Assembly (NCBI GenBank): GCA_035327565.1 | Contig: DAOLDB010000002.1 | Coordinates: 1-64,000, forward strand | DNA from: JABDLO01 sp035327565 | GTDB taxonomy: Bacteria > Bacteroidota > Bacteroidia > Chitinophagales > Saprospiraceae | Direction of reading: 5' to 3' | Length of the DNA: 64,000 nt | Part shown: piece after piece, positions 18,101-27,700 of the stretch | How positions within the stretch are numbered: position 1 is the stretch's first letter | Layout of the letters: each line of letters opens with the position of its first letter | The notes under the pieces: model-generated | Seen by the model: only the letters and a program-made list of their open reading frames with translations | Told to the model about the DNA's origin: nothing | Databases searched by the model: none | Made by a program: the position numbers and the translations under genes

Positions 18101-20471
18101 CGATTGCAGGGAAAACTTTGGTCTTAATAATCTGGCATTTCATTTTGGATTTCCGGAGATCACTGACAACTGTCCTGACAATAATGATATAATTGAAAGG
18201 GTGCTTACAGATTTTAATCAATGCGGAATAGGTGTGATCACTCGTATTTTTGATTTGGTCAATGCATCAGGCATGGTAGTACAGACATGTGAACAAAATA
18301 TATTTTTTGAAGTCAATGATACTTTATCCTATGAAGATATTATTTGGCCCAAGGACTCTCTTTTTGAAAATATTTGTGAATACCATATGGATCTCTTACC
18401 GGAGAATCTTCCGGAAGGATACGGCTACCCTGTCGTCCCTGATACCTTTTGCAATCTATCGGCATTCAACTATTGGGAAGAAATTTTTGATGCAACAGAG
18501 GGTGAGGAGGCATGTTTTAAAATCGTTAGAACGTGGAGGGTAATCGACTGGTGTACACAGGTGGAGAACGGTACTGGACTGGAATTCCTGTCTTTCGAAT
18601 ACCAGCAATATATAAAGGTTATTAATACCATTGAACCTGAAATTACTGATGGGTGCGAAGATGTGGTTGTAGCCAATACTTCCCCTGTTTGTGGAAAGAT
18701 TGAAATCAACTTAAGTATCGAAGCAATGGACGATTGTACTCCGGAGGAACTATTGGTTTATCTGTATTCCATTGATATGGATGATGATGGGATCATTAAT
18801 GTATCCGGTACCGGTAAAGTGGCTACTGATTCCTTTGCAGTGGGAATACACAGAATTTATTGGGAGGTATTGGATCGATGTGGAAATATTGCCCTTTGTG
18901 ATTATTTGGTTGAAGTAGTTCATGGAAAGCCACCTACTCCGATTGCTTTTGATTCATTGAGTGTGCCTTTAATACCTATGGCTTTTGGAGGAGGTCCGGG
19001 TGATGATACTGCAATGGTCACCATTTCAGCAGATATTTTTGATAATAAAAGTTTTCACCCTTGTGGCTTTGATCTTTCTTTCAGTTTTTCAAATGATGTA
19101 GATGATACAACCATGACATTCGGATGTGAAGATATAGGAATTCAATCTATCCAATTTTGGGTAACTGATGAAAATGGAACTCAGGCTTTTGTCAATGTCG
19201 GCATTATTATCCTTCCTGATTCGTTGGGAATATGTCCGGTGAATTCACCTCGTGTGGGGATTTCAGGCAAGCTTTATACTGAAGAAAATCAATTTGTGGA
19301 AAAAGCTGAAGTATTCCTGATTGGCTCAGAATTGCCTTCATTTTCCACTGATTTACAAGGGACCTACGACTTTGGCTTTATGGATAAAGGAGGTAAGTAT
19401 ATTGTCAAAGCTGCTAAAGATGATGATGTACTCAATGGAGTCAGTACATTGGATTTGGTGATGATACAACGTCATATTTTGGGTGTTCAGCCCATCCGGT
19501 CCCCCTATAAACAAATAGCAGCAGATATCAATAGTGATGGAAGAATTTCAGTAGCTGATATTATGGAACTGAGAAGGGTTATTTTAGGACACCGGGATTA
19601 CTTCTCAAACAGTCAAAGCTGGAAATTTGCAGATGCATCTTTTGATGTAACCGATCCGAATATATGGATTGAGGATATACCTCTTGAATATAACATAGAC
19701 CTTTTGGACAGGGATATGGAAGTTGACTTTATTGGTATCAAGGTGGGGGATATTAATGGAGATGCTCGACCCAACCAGCGTATGAACCTGGATCCTTACA
19801 GGTCAGGAAAAACTGCATACATTCACGCTGCTGACCGTTTGGTGGAATTTGGAGAGGAAATACATATAACCATGGCTGTATACGAAAAAAATCTTTTGGG
19901 AATGCAATGGTCTTTATCAGGAAAGGATGTTCGATGGACGGGCCTAGAGAAAGGGTCCTTTGACATTGACATGCAGAATTATATGCTTCAAGAAGATATA
20001 ATCAGATTTAGCTATAATTGGGATAATCATGAACCCGGAGGGTTTGACGAGCCCATATATCTTACATTGAGAGGGGTAGCTCTTTCGGATGGAGTGCTCA
20101 GTGAAATGATATTCTTTGATGAAAGCTTTATGAAAGCTGAATTGTACAAAGGTGGAGGAACTCCTGAAGCGATACGATTGAGTCTGGATTGGAAAAAAGA
20201 GAATATTGATCCATTTCAGGTGTACCAAAACTTTCCCAATCCTTGGAGGGATCAAACGGTGATTCGATTTGATGTACCCAGACCAGGCCGGGTGCAATTT
20301 ATTGTTCGGGATATTTCGGGAAGAGAATTAATGAATTTCACTGAGTATTATCCCCAGGGTACTCACCAGAGAGAAGTTTCAAACCATGAAATTTCATCAG
20401 GAAGAGTTTTGATTTATGAAATGAAATATGAAGACGTTTCCATTAGTAAGCGGATGATTAAGATTGAATAG
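15165..20471 (+). CDS. Second giant secreted HYR/PKD-like protein with dockerin-like segment and T9SS type A C-terminal domain
   Basis: A 1768-residue paralog of the upstream protein. The signal peptide is long (about 1-38, core LFTILMFLLLNSFYISGQ, then Cys). Residues about 356-426 look like a PKD domain (WSISGGGVIQ...HTVTLTVTDNS). The central part matches the first giant protein segment by segment, e.g. GHPHPSVTGSPKLDG versus GFPHPDVTGVPTLEG, and FCCADAG in both. A dockerin-like pair lies at about 1419-1479 (NGVSTLDLVMIQRHILG; AADINSDGRISVADI). The last ~88 residues (QNFPNPW from about 1684, GRELMNF, KRMIKIE) are a T9SS type A sorting domain. It lacks the four 81-residue repeats of its neighbour. 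Surface location and adhesive role are inferred. Confidence 0.85.
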   Translation: MARNSLLINLIQNSRVGSDLFTILMFLLLNSFYISGQCPLTTPPEPDIMSQSACEGVSGNDRPQVTVQLPGSSDDYEAVWIINNNPAGITPGTEFAPGDHISGLVSFPEGDRRTARLEGTAPTGVYELCVYIIDRSDATCFSPVLCGFELTLFDQIEVTIMADPDGDICEGMSVLYSADITNPVTSMFTYAWCAYENNMGIDPCEDIFDDNTAQSPTGTWNLGIGPGSIGVTVTGNIPGCVTSYFTGFNVLPLPEIECPADPVPICSNETLDLSSIDFNPMPAGGDFVFTGDGVSGTTFDPSGLALGNHTITVEYTDLNGCATECHFDIDILGIPDNSFRDEGLLTSEDHMACPGEIFEYGAEVDPTDGFIVQWSISGGGVIQGDDDEREVEIQWENSGVHTVTLTVTDNSTGCTNSSSLEVTVLSPVIICPDDIMITMVPLACDTMVMYADPTDGSTCNIMDPIFNRISGPSSGDVLPAGTHEVMYELVDDYNNRDTCSFYIIINEFQPDYLLCMDYNISLGETCGAEELTPALLLKGDQYGCLDSCTLLVTDKHGNIHSNTFNVDDIGITYHYLIMCGTLPCSGKITIEDKIRPQIVCLDDTISCTQVNDYPIVPNVMDNCGATVVLIGEIVETFQCNSELTGRLIRTWLATDAGGNKDTCIQYVGLRRSDLNAIEWPDNFTEANGNPLICGTGFALDDDGHPHPSVTGSPKLDGMDLYPDLMGAICNGFIRYRDTVVINTDCKKRIRRHWEVGEWWCSELVKSEWLQMIEIIDTLPPMLSSLPFNMTLTTGIHDCYATVVLPPIGFIDLCVTEVKVNIDYPFGFLQNSNGGIIKLPEGVHTITYEVIDKCKQAAYHEIIITVMDMSPPTPICRQNLVVGLNHLGSASLLANALNNGSFDACTEEVTFLAKRLDDGCSDEEEEWAEWIYFCCADAGKSIMVALLVTDGNGNTNICMVNVEVQDKLEPKMECLPDATVDCRENFGLNNLAFHFGFPEITDNCPDNNDIIERVLTDFNQCGIGVITRIFDLVNASGMVVQTCEQNIFFEVNDTLSYEDIIWPKDSLFENICEYHMDLLPENLPEGYGYPVVPDTFCNLSAFNYWEEIFDATEGEEACFKIVRTWRVIDWCTQVENGTGLEFLSFEYQQYIKVINTIEPEITDGCEDVVVANTSPVCGKIEINLSIEAMDDCTPEELLVYLYSIDMDDDGIINVSGTGKVATDSFAVGIHRIYWEVLDRCGNIALCDYLVEVVHGKPPTPIAFDSLSVPLIPMAFGGGPGDDTAMVTISADIFDNKSFHPCGFDLSFSFSNDVDDTTMTFGCEDIGIQSIQFWVTDENGTQAFVNVGIIILPDSLGICPVNSPRVGISGKLYTEENQFVEKAEVFLIGSELPSFSTDLQGTYDFGFMDKGGKYIVKAAKDDDVLNGVSTLDLVMIQRHILGVQPIRSPYKQIAADINSDGRISVADIMELRRVILGHRDYFSNSQSWKFADASFDVTDPNIWIEDIPLEYNIDLLDRDMEVDFIGIKVGDINGDARPNQRMNLDPYRSGKTAYIHAADRLVEFGEEIHITMAVYEKNLLGMQWSLSGKDVRWTGLEKGSFDIDMQNYMLQEDIIRFSYNWDNHEPGGFDEPIYLTLRGVALSDGVLSEMIFFDESFMKAELYKGGGTPEAIRLSLDWKKENIDPFQVYQNFPNPWRDQTVIRFDVPRPGRVQFIVRDISGRELMNFTEYYPQGTHQREVSNHEISSGRVLIYEMKYEDVSISKRMIKIE

Positions 20472-20500
20472 TCCGTGATTTTAGTGATATTGCTTTTGTA

Positions 20501-20528
20501 AAGGCCTTCCAATTGGAGGGCCTTTTAT
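20501..20528 (+). terminator. Intrinsic terminator after the second giant gene
   Basis: AAGGCCTTCC pairs with GGAGGGCCTT (10 bp, one G-U) around an AATT loop, followed by TTATTTTG, 29 bases after the stop codon at 20469-20471. The convergent gene at 20553 stops just beyond, so it may serve both strands. Confidence 0.85.
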
Positions 20529-20552
20529 TTTGAATCATTTCGATTATTATAG

Positions 20553-21023
20553 CTAAGCGATTACTGCTAATATATTTTTAAACAATTTACCATTGCTGAT
20601 TTGCCAGCCTTTCTCAGTGTATTCAAATATAACGGATTCGCGCGGAGCGGAATAGGCTTGCTCCGATGTATAAGCTTTATAGCCGGCAGAACGATTAATA
20701 TTATCGAATTGTTTTTTTTCATCAGCCTGTAATTGCTCAAAAGGTTTATTGCTCTCAATAACAGCCAGAATCATTCTGTCATTCTGAAATTGAATAGATG
20801 CCTTTTTACCTGATGTATGAATCTCTAAATATTGGATTTTCCGGAGAGTCTTTTCCAGAATGAAGTTACTAAATTGATTAATATAGTCATTGGCAAGATC
20901 CCGGTCAGACTCATTTATACATTGCCATTTTTGGGCATCTATACCCTGAGAGGATAAGAAAAGAATGAATTCAGATTCCAATAACTTTAACTCTTCAAGA
21001 CTTAATCGCCGGTTTAATAACAT
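20553..21023 (-). CDS. Conserved hypothetical protein, DUF6495-like
   Basis: A 156-residue soluble protein without signal peptide or membrane segment. The N-terminal half (RRLSLEELKLLESEFILFLSSQGI, then KTLRKIQYLEIHT) follows the pattern of the Bacteroidota DUF6495 family, where a 'RLxxEELxxLExEFxxFL' start and a 'KIxYLE' strand recur. The C-terminal part (about 90-156) is specific and ends in a beta-rich EYTEKGWQISNGKLFKN. No function is known. It is transcribed convergently with the giant gene and ends near its terminator. The family assignment is from memory of the pattern and is moderate. Confidence 0.55.
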   Translation of the reverse strand: MLLNRRLSLEELKLLESEFILFLSSQGIDAQKWQCINESDRDLANDYINQFSNFILEKTLRKIQYLEIHTSGKKASIQFQNDRMILAVIESNKPFEQLQADEKKQFDNINRSAGYKAYTSEQAYSAPRESVIFEYTEKGWQISNGKLFKNILAVIA

Positions 21024-21279
21024 ATGAAAAAATATTTGTTTGGAGCAAAGTAATTATTCTATTCTTTCAAATTCCATCAATAATGGTTCCATCCCCAATT
21101 TAGGTACTTCTTCTAACTTGCACTTTTTCCAGTAGATCAATGCAGATTATTTTAATTTTTCTTCGACGAAAATCTACATGTACTGGGAAAACCATGAAGG
21201 ATGATGATCCATTATTGAGGAGATGTATCAATACAAATTAGTATTTGCATTTGCTGTAATATGTGTTTCATGTTGATGT

Positions 21280-22800
21280 TTAAAGCCAGCTCAAGGCCAT
21301 ACCCATAGGCTTTCCAATCAATTTGCTATTAATCCATGTCAGCATATCCAGATATAGAAAAGCTTTGCTTTCATATTTGTTGTGGTAAAGGAGGATGAGT
21401 TCTTTTTGAAAAGACTCAAGTACAATTAATTTGTTCCTGGATGTTCCTTCACTTACTTTTTTAAAAAAGTGAAGAGATTTCTTTTGCAATTGATTAATTG
21501 ATTTACCTTTTTTGAAAAAATGCTCAGCATTTGAAATCAAATAAGGTATGATGTCAAAGTTTTCAAGATCATAATGAGCCATAATGATCATAAGCCTTGT
21601 GTACCCCTGGATGTCCTCACGTAGAAACCCTACTTCCATGGTTAAAATTTTATTGAGGTATTTCAAAGCAATGGAAGGTTTTCCTGCACCGAGGTGCATC
21701 CAGGCAATTTTGAAATGAAGTACCATAATCCGGTGAGCATCCAGTTTGTCTCCATATTTATTGATCCTTCTTAAAGTACTTGGAAGGATCAATAGACCTT
21801 GTTCATATTTTCCGGTAAGAAAATAGGAGTTTAATCTCCCGTTATGGACATATAGAAAGGATACAATTTGGGTATTTGTATTGAATTTTTTATAATTCAA
21901 TTTTCTGTAAGACTCCAACTCTTCCAAATATTGGTTATATGCTGTGATGTCTCGTATATTGTATGCTGAGGTTAAAAGATAGTGATATCCACGCATGAGC
22001 AGATTGGGATCACGTTCGGCATGATCGGGAGCATTTTTAAGCAGATTGACCCAAAGAAGTGCATATCGGTAGCATTGAGCAAAATCGATAAGAATATAAT
22101 AATACCACACAAAGGATTGATATAGATACACTTGCTCAATAGTGTTCAGTTTGTCTAATGGAATTTGATTTATATTTTCTTCAAAGACGGATGTAATTTC
22201 ATTTTCGTCATTTCTTGATTTTACATGTCCATTCTGAATGTACAGCCCGTGCAAATATATTTTCAGATTTGATAAACGAATGGTAATCGATATATTAGTC
22301 AGTTTTTTTCCGGAACTGTAAAAAAGGTCTTTGGATTTTAGGGAGCCCGATCTAGTTATGTGACGGGATTCTATTAATTTTTCAAATTCAAGAATTTGGA
22401 GTACAGACATTTCGTCATTTAGTTTTTCAGATGAAGTCTTTGCTTTATCGAGGAGTTTGAGTGCCTGAAGGTATAATCCTTTACCGTACAGTATGTCAGC
22501 GAAATCCAGCAGTTCTCTGATTTCTATATTTGCATGTTTGTTTTTATGGATCAACCTCAAGGAAATCAAAATTTGACTGTATAAGTGCCTCTTTAAATTA
22601 GGTAATTGGGTCTTTGGAAATCTCTTTTGAATCGCTTTTTCATCCATTGTCTCCTGCTTTTCAAGGAGATCAAAAAGTTGGATGTACTTCATTGTCTCGC
22701 TATCCTGAATTCGTGAAGCATAAATTCGAAAATTTCGTTTTTCGGCCTTTGTTAAGGATTTGACCAGTTTATGTAGTTGATCAGAATGCGATATAGGCAT
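21280..22800 (-). CDS. Hypothetical alpha-helical (TPR-like) protein
   Basis: A 506-residue cytoplasmic protein with no signal peptide. It starts SHSDQLHKLVKSLTKAEKRNFRIYAS, a basic helix pair typical of a Bacteroidota family of helical-repeat proteins of unknown role, followed by paired helices that resemble degenerate tetratricopeptide repeats (for example YGKGLYLQALKLLDKAK near 110 and AGKPSIALKYLNKIL near 380). No enzymatic motif is visible. It stands alone between the DUF6495-like gene and the PII gene, which is divergent. It could act as a scaffold or regulator, but nothing in the sequence shows this. Confidence 0.6.
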   Translation of the reverse strand: MPISHSDQLHKLVKSLTKAEKRNFRIYASRIQDSETMKYIQLFDLLEKQETMDEKAIQKRFPKTQLPNLKRHLYSQILISLRLIHKNKHANIEIRELLDFADILYGKGLYLQALKLLDKAKTSSEKLNDEMSVLQILEFEKLIESRHITRSGSLKSKDLFYSSGKKLTNISITIRLSNLKIYLHGLYIQNGHVKSRNDENEITSVFEENINQIPLDKLNTIEQVYLYQSFVWYYYILIDFAQCYRYALLWVNLLKNAPDHAERDPNLLMRGYHYLLTSAYNIRDITAYNQYLEELESYRKLNYKKFNTNTQIVSFLYVHNGRLNSYFLTGKYEQGLLILPSTLRRINKYGDKLDAHRIMVLHFKIAWMHLGAGKPSIALKYLNKILTMEVGFLREDIQGYTRLMIIMAHYDLENFDIIPYLISNAEHFFKKGKSINQLQKKSLHFFKKVSEGTSRNKLIVLESFQKELILLYHNKYESKAFLYLDMLTWINSKLIGKPMGMALSWL

Positions 22801-23033
22801 AACAAAATTGGGTGTTATAAATTACTTAAAATCAGATATATATCTCAATTAATTTATCCTTTGTCAATCACAATATAACTATAAATTGACTGGTCAGGTA
22901 GTTTATAATTCTTTAATATTGAATTAAAAATAGTAAGAATAAGTGTGATAAGGATTAGAATCAATTCATGAAAATTATAAGTATTTAAACAGCTTCTCCA
23001 TGGTTATAAATTCATACATGAAAATCTGGTGCA

Positions 23034-23372
23034 ATGAAAAAAATAGAAGCGATCATTCGTTCGTCCCGATTTGAAGAAGTGAAGTCTGCCCTCAGTGAAG
23101 CTGACATAAATTTCTTCACATTTACAGAAGTTAAAGGTTTTGGAAAGCAAAAGGGAGATCATGTGGTATACAGAGGTGCAATATATGATATAGGTTACAT
23201 TGCACGTCTTTCGCTACAGATCATCATTTCAAATGACCGGTTGGAGGAAGCGCTTAATGTAATAAGAAATGCTGCATATACAGGAGAGATTGGTGACGGC
23301 AAAATTATTGTCACACATATTGATGATGTCATTAGTATTCGCACAGGAAAAAGAAATGAAGAAGCTTTGTAA
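23034..23372 (+). CDS. glnK: Nitrogen regulatory protein PII (GlnB/GlnK family)
   Basis: A 112-residue PII signal protein, which senses 2-oxoglutarate, ATP and ADP and controls ammonium transport. The start MKKIEAIIRSSRF, the T-loop from EVKGFGKQKG to YRGAIY with Tyr51, and the C-terminal GDGKIIVTHIDDVISIRTG (B and C loops) are all conserved. Tyr51 is the uridylylation site in proteobacteria; whether it is modified here is unknown. The gene lies 29 bases before the ammonium transporter, the classic glnK-amtB pair, which points to GlnK: it would block AmtB when ammonium is plentiful. Length and motifs make the family certain; the GlnK rather than GlnB name is from context. Confidence 0.95.
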   Translation: MKKIEAIIRSSRFEEVKSALSEADINFFTFTEVKGFGKQKGDHVVYRGAIYDIGYIARLSLQIIISNDRLEEALNVIRNAAYTGEIGDGKIIVTHIDDVISIRTGKRNEEAL

Positions 23373-23401
23373 AACAGCTGAAAATTTAAAAATGGTTACT
23401 C

Positions 23402-24661
23402 ATGGATGAAGCATTATTTGCAGTTCATAATTTGTGGATATTGATAGCAACTGTATTGGTTTTTGTCATGCATTTAGGCTTTTCAACACTGGAAGCAGGT
23501 TTTGTCAGACAAAAGAATGCGGTAAACATTTTGTTTAAAAACTGTATGATTATAGCCATAGGTTTGCTAACCTATTGGTTTTGCGGTTTTAATTTGATGT
23601 ATCCGGAAGACAGTTTTTCCGGAATGATCGCACAATTCGGATTTAGTGACTTTGGATTGACTATGCCGGAAGGAGATTCCGGGTTGGTTGCCTATGCGGA
23701 GGGACAATATACATATTATACGGATTTTATATTTCAGGCAATGTTTGCTGCCACATGTTGCACAATCGTTTCCGGTGCGGTGGCTGAAAGAATCAAGTTA
23801 ATGCCTTTCTTAGTGTTTTGTACATTTTTTGTAGCCATGAGTTATCCAATAACTGGTATGTGGAAATGGGGAGGTGGCTGGTTGGATGGAATAGGTTTTT
23901 ATGATTTTGCCGGCTCCACAGTAGTTCATTCAGTAGGGGGTTGGGGGGCATTGGCGGGAATATTATTGTTAGGGGCCAGAAGGGGTAAGTTTCGCAAAGA
24001 TGGCACTATTGTGCCTATTCCGGGACACAGCATGCCTTTTGCTACTTTAGGTGTATTTCTGCTTTGGTTTGGTTGGTTTGGTTTTAACGGCGGTTCTGTG
24101 CTGTCTGCTGATCCAGGCGCTGTTTCATTGGTTTTTGTTACAACGGCGTTGGCTGGAGCGGCAGGTGCGATTGGTGCTTTTGTGATTTCCAGGGTCATAT
24201 TCAAATCTTATGATTTATCTATGGTATTAAATGGAATATTGGGGGGACTGGTTGGGATAACCGCAGGTGCGAATCTTATGACACCAGGTCAAGCCATCTG
24301 TATAGGCACTGTTGCCGGAGCCATCATTCCTGTATCCGTAGTGTTTTTTGATCGAATGAAGATTGACGATCCGGTAGGAGCCACCTCCGTACACCTGGTA
24401 TGCGGTATCTGGGGAACACTGGCTGTTGGACTCCTGGGTGTTCAGGCAGGAATTCAGCAATTGCTGGCTCAACTGATGGGTATTATATCTATAGGAGTAT
24501 TTACATTTTCATTTGCATTTATTCTTTTTTACATCATTAAGAGGGTATCAGGTATTCGTGTCACCGAAGAAGAGGAAATGAGAGGATTGGATATCACTGA
24601 ACATGAAATGGAAGCTTATACAGTCAAATCAGGTGCTACTTATGAAATGGCCGTTGATTAA
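23402..24661 (+). CDS. amtB: Ammonium transporter
   Basis: A 419-residue Amt/MEP/Rh-family channel with about eleven membrane helices. The paired pore histidines are visible at His176 (STVVHSVGGWGAL) and His331 (GATSVHLVCGIWGTL), equivalent to H168 and H318 of E. coli AmtB. The N-terminal HLGFSTLEAGFVRQKN and the GMWKWGGGWLDG segments are family hallmarks. The C-terminal cytoplasmic tail with GLDITEHEMEAY is the PII-binding type. It lies between glnK and gltB on the same strand and brings in ammonium for GOGAT. Confidence 0.96.
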   Translation: MDEALFAVHNLWILIATVLVFVMHLGFSTLEAGFVRQKNAVNILFKNCMIIAIGLLTYWFCGFNLMYPEDSFSGMIAQFGFSDFGLTMPEGDSGLVAYAEGQYTYYTDFIFQAMFAATCCTIVSGAVAERIKLMPFLVFCTFFVAMSYPITGMWKWGGGWLDGIGFYDFAGSTVVHSVGGWGALAGILLLGARRGKFRKDGTIVPIPGHSMPFATLGVFLLWFGWFGFNGGSVLSADPGAVSLVFVTTALAGAAGAIGAFVISRVIFKSYDLSMVLNGILGGLVGITAGANLMTPGQAICIGTVAGAIIPVSVVFFDRMKIDDPVGATSVHLVCGIWGTLAVGLLGVQAGIQQLLAQLMGIISIGVFTFSFAFILFYIIKRVSGIRVTEEEEMRGLDITEHEMEAYTVKSGATYEMAVD

Positions 24662-24757
24662 ATGAATATATGTGAGATGCGTTTTGAACTAAATGAAAGA
24701 TGAGCGTCGATGATTTTGTACACATCGCGTGAGTTTATATAGAACTGAACAAAGTGT

Positions 24758-27700
24758 ATGATGATGAATGGAGGACTTTATGTCCCGCAGATGGAAAAGT
24801 CTTCGTGCGGGATTGGTATGATCGCACATTTGGCTGGTGTAAAAAGTCACCAATTGGTTGCTGATGCTTTGACCATTCTGGAAAATATGGTACACCGGGG
24901 AGCATGCGGTTATGAAGAAAATTCCGGAGACGGAGCGGGAATTCTTACACAAATCCCCCATGAATTGTTTTTCAATGAATTGTCAAGTAGTAACATTGAT
25001 CTAGGCCAGGAAGGCACCTATGGAATAGGGTTCCTTTTTCTGCCCAAAAATGAAACAGATAAAAAAGCATGTAAGGAGATTATCTCCTCTACTGCAGAAG
25101 AATATGGCTTTAATGTGATTATTTACAGATGTGTCCCAACGGACCATTCTGAGCTGGGGCTTTCTGCGCGTCAGGTTGAACCTGACATGGAACAGGTTTT
25201 TTTGAAGTCTAAAGAGCATTTCATTCAACCGGTTTCAGACAGAAAGCTTTACCTGCTCAGAAATGTTATCTCGAACAGGGTTTACACTTCCTTTCCACAT
25301 TTAAGGGATGATTTTTATATCTGCTCATTATCGTCCAAGACCATTGTATATAAAGGGCAGCTTACTGCTCTGCAATTGAGGAACTACTATCCTGACTTGA
25401 GCAATGAGGAATATAGATCCTCAGTGGCGCTTATTCATTCCAGGTTTTCGACCAATACGATACCAAAATGGAAACTGGCTCAACCTTTCAGAATGATTGC
25501 GCATAATGGTGAAATCAATACAATCCGCTCCAACACCAATAATTGGCGTGCCAGAGAAAAAACAATCTATTCCAATGTTTTTGGTGAAGAAGAATTAAAG
25601 TCAATCACTCCAATTTGTGATCCCCATCTGTCAGACAGCGGAAATTTTGATAATGTATTGGAATTTCTGGTAATGAATGGAAGATCCATTCCGCATAGTA
25701 TTATGATGATGATTCCGGAGGCATGGCATGAAGATCCTCTTGCTTCTGAAGAGAAGAAAATGTTTTACCGTTTTCACGAAATGATCATGGAGCCCTGGGA
25801 TGGTCCGGCTTCCATTTGCTTTACGGATGGACAGATCATAGGAGCTACCTTAGACAGAAATGGACTGAGACCTTCAAGATATTGTTTAACATCCGATGGA
25901 TTATTGATATTAGCCTCTGAAAGCGGAGTTTTTCCCATTCCTCCGGAAAAAGTAGTTAAAAAAGGACGATTACAACCGGGAAAAATATTGCTAGCGAATC
26001 TGGGTGAAGGTCATATCATAATGGATGATTTAGTAAAAGATCAGGTTATTAGTCAGGAATCCTATAGAAACTGGATTGAGAAAAATACATTACATTTGGA
26101 TGATACCTTAAACCATGATTTAAACAGTAATGGTCAGAAGACCGGAAAAGAAGTAAAGTTAGATTATAAATTAGCATTTGGGTTTTCACGTGAGGATGAG
26201 GAAATCATTTTGCAATCAATGGGAAAGTATGGGGAAGAACCGGTTGGATCAATGGGTGCAGATATTCCTTTGCCAATTTTATCCACCACTGCCCAGCATG
26301 TTTCCAACTATTTTAAACAGGAATTTGCACAGGTTACCAATCCTCCTATCGATCCCTTACGCGAAAGAGTGTATATGTCATTGCACACATTTCTTGGACC
26401 TGCCATTAAATTGCATCGGAGTATAGAAAGCCGTGGAATCCGCTTGCTTATGGCTTCACCGGTATTATCAAAATCACAATTTACATCCTTAATTAATCAT
26501 ACTTCTGCAGTCCTTGATTTTTCAGTTTTGGAAAGTGTTTTTCCTTGCAATGAAGACAATGGAATTTTAGAACAAAGCATTGATCTTTTGTGCATTAAAG
26601 CATTGAAAAGCATTGAAAGCAATCGCAGACTCCTGATACTTGATAATACACAAATCGATGAAAAGAAAGTAGCCATTCCATCACTTATCGCTTGTGGAGC
26701 ATTGCATCAATTTTTGATCAATGAAGGCAAAAGAAAGGAGGTATCTATTGTCGTAAAAGGAGCTGATGTGTGGGAAACTCACCATTTTGCCACCTTATTA
26801 TCTTTTGGAGCCGATGCCATTTACCCTGAAATGGCATTGAATATAATTTCCGGTATTTCTGAAGATAATTCTTCCGTGAATCCTGAAAAGAAGTACATAA
26901 AAGCGGTAGAAAAGGGATTACTGAAGGTCATGTCTAAACTAGGAATTTCTACTATGGCTTCATATAAAGGATCTCAAACTTTCGAAGCATTAGGTATTCA
27001 CCCTGATGTAATGAAGAAATGCTTTACCTATACGGTGAGCCGCATAGGGGGAATGACTTTTGATATGTTAGCCCGGGAGCAATGGGTCAAGCATCGTGCC
27101 GCTTTTTTTGCTCACGTTGAAAATCTTCCCGATTTAGGTGTATATCAATGGAAAGTAAATGGTGAATATCATCTGTTTAACCCAAAATCAATACACCTGT
27201 TGCAATACTCTACCGCCTGCAATGACTATAAAATGTTCAGACAATATTCCACAGCCATTGACGAGCAGGAAAAAAAGGCATGCACATTGCGATCTTTTTT
27301 TACTTATAAAAAGGATATCAATCCCATACCTTTAAGTGAAGTAGAGCCGGCTGAAAATATTTTGAAGAGATTTGCTACAGGAGCAATGTCTTTTGGCTCT
27401 ATCAGCTATGAAGCCCACACTACTTTGGCTATAGCAATGAATAGAATTGGTGGGAAATCCAACAGTGGTGAAGGGGGGGAAGATGAAATCAGATATCAAC
27501 CGGATGCTAATGGAGAAAATTTATCATCAGCAATCAAGCAAGTCGCATCGGGTCGTTTCGGAGTTACCATCCAGTATCTGGCCCAAGCACGTGAGATACA
27601 AATTAAAATGGCACAAGGTGCAAAACCAGGGGAGGGTGGTCAATTACCCGGGCATAAAGTTGACGATTGGATTGGCAGGGTCAGGCATAGCACTCCTGGT

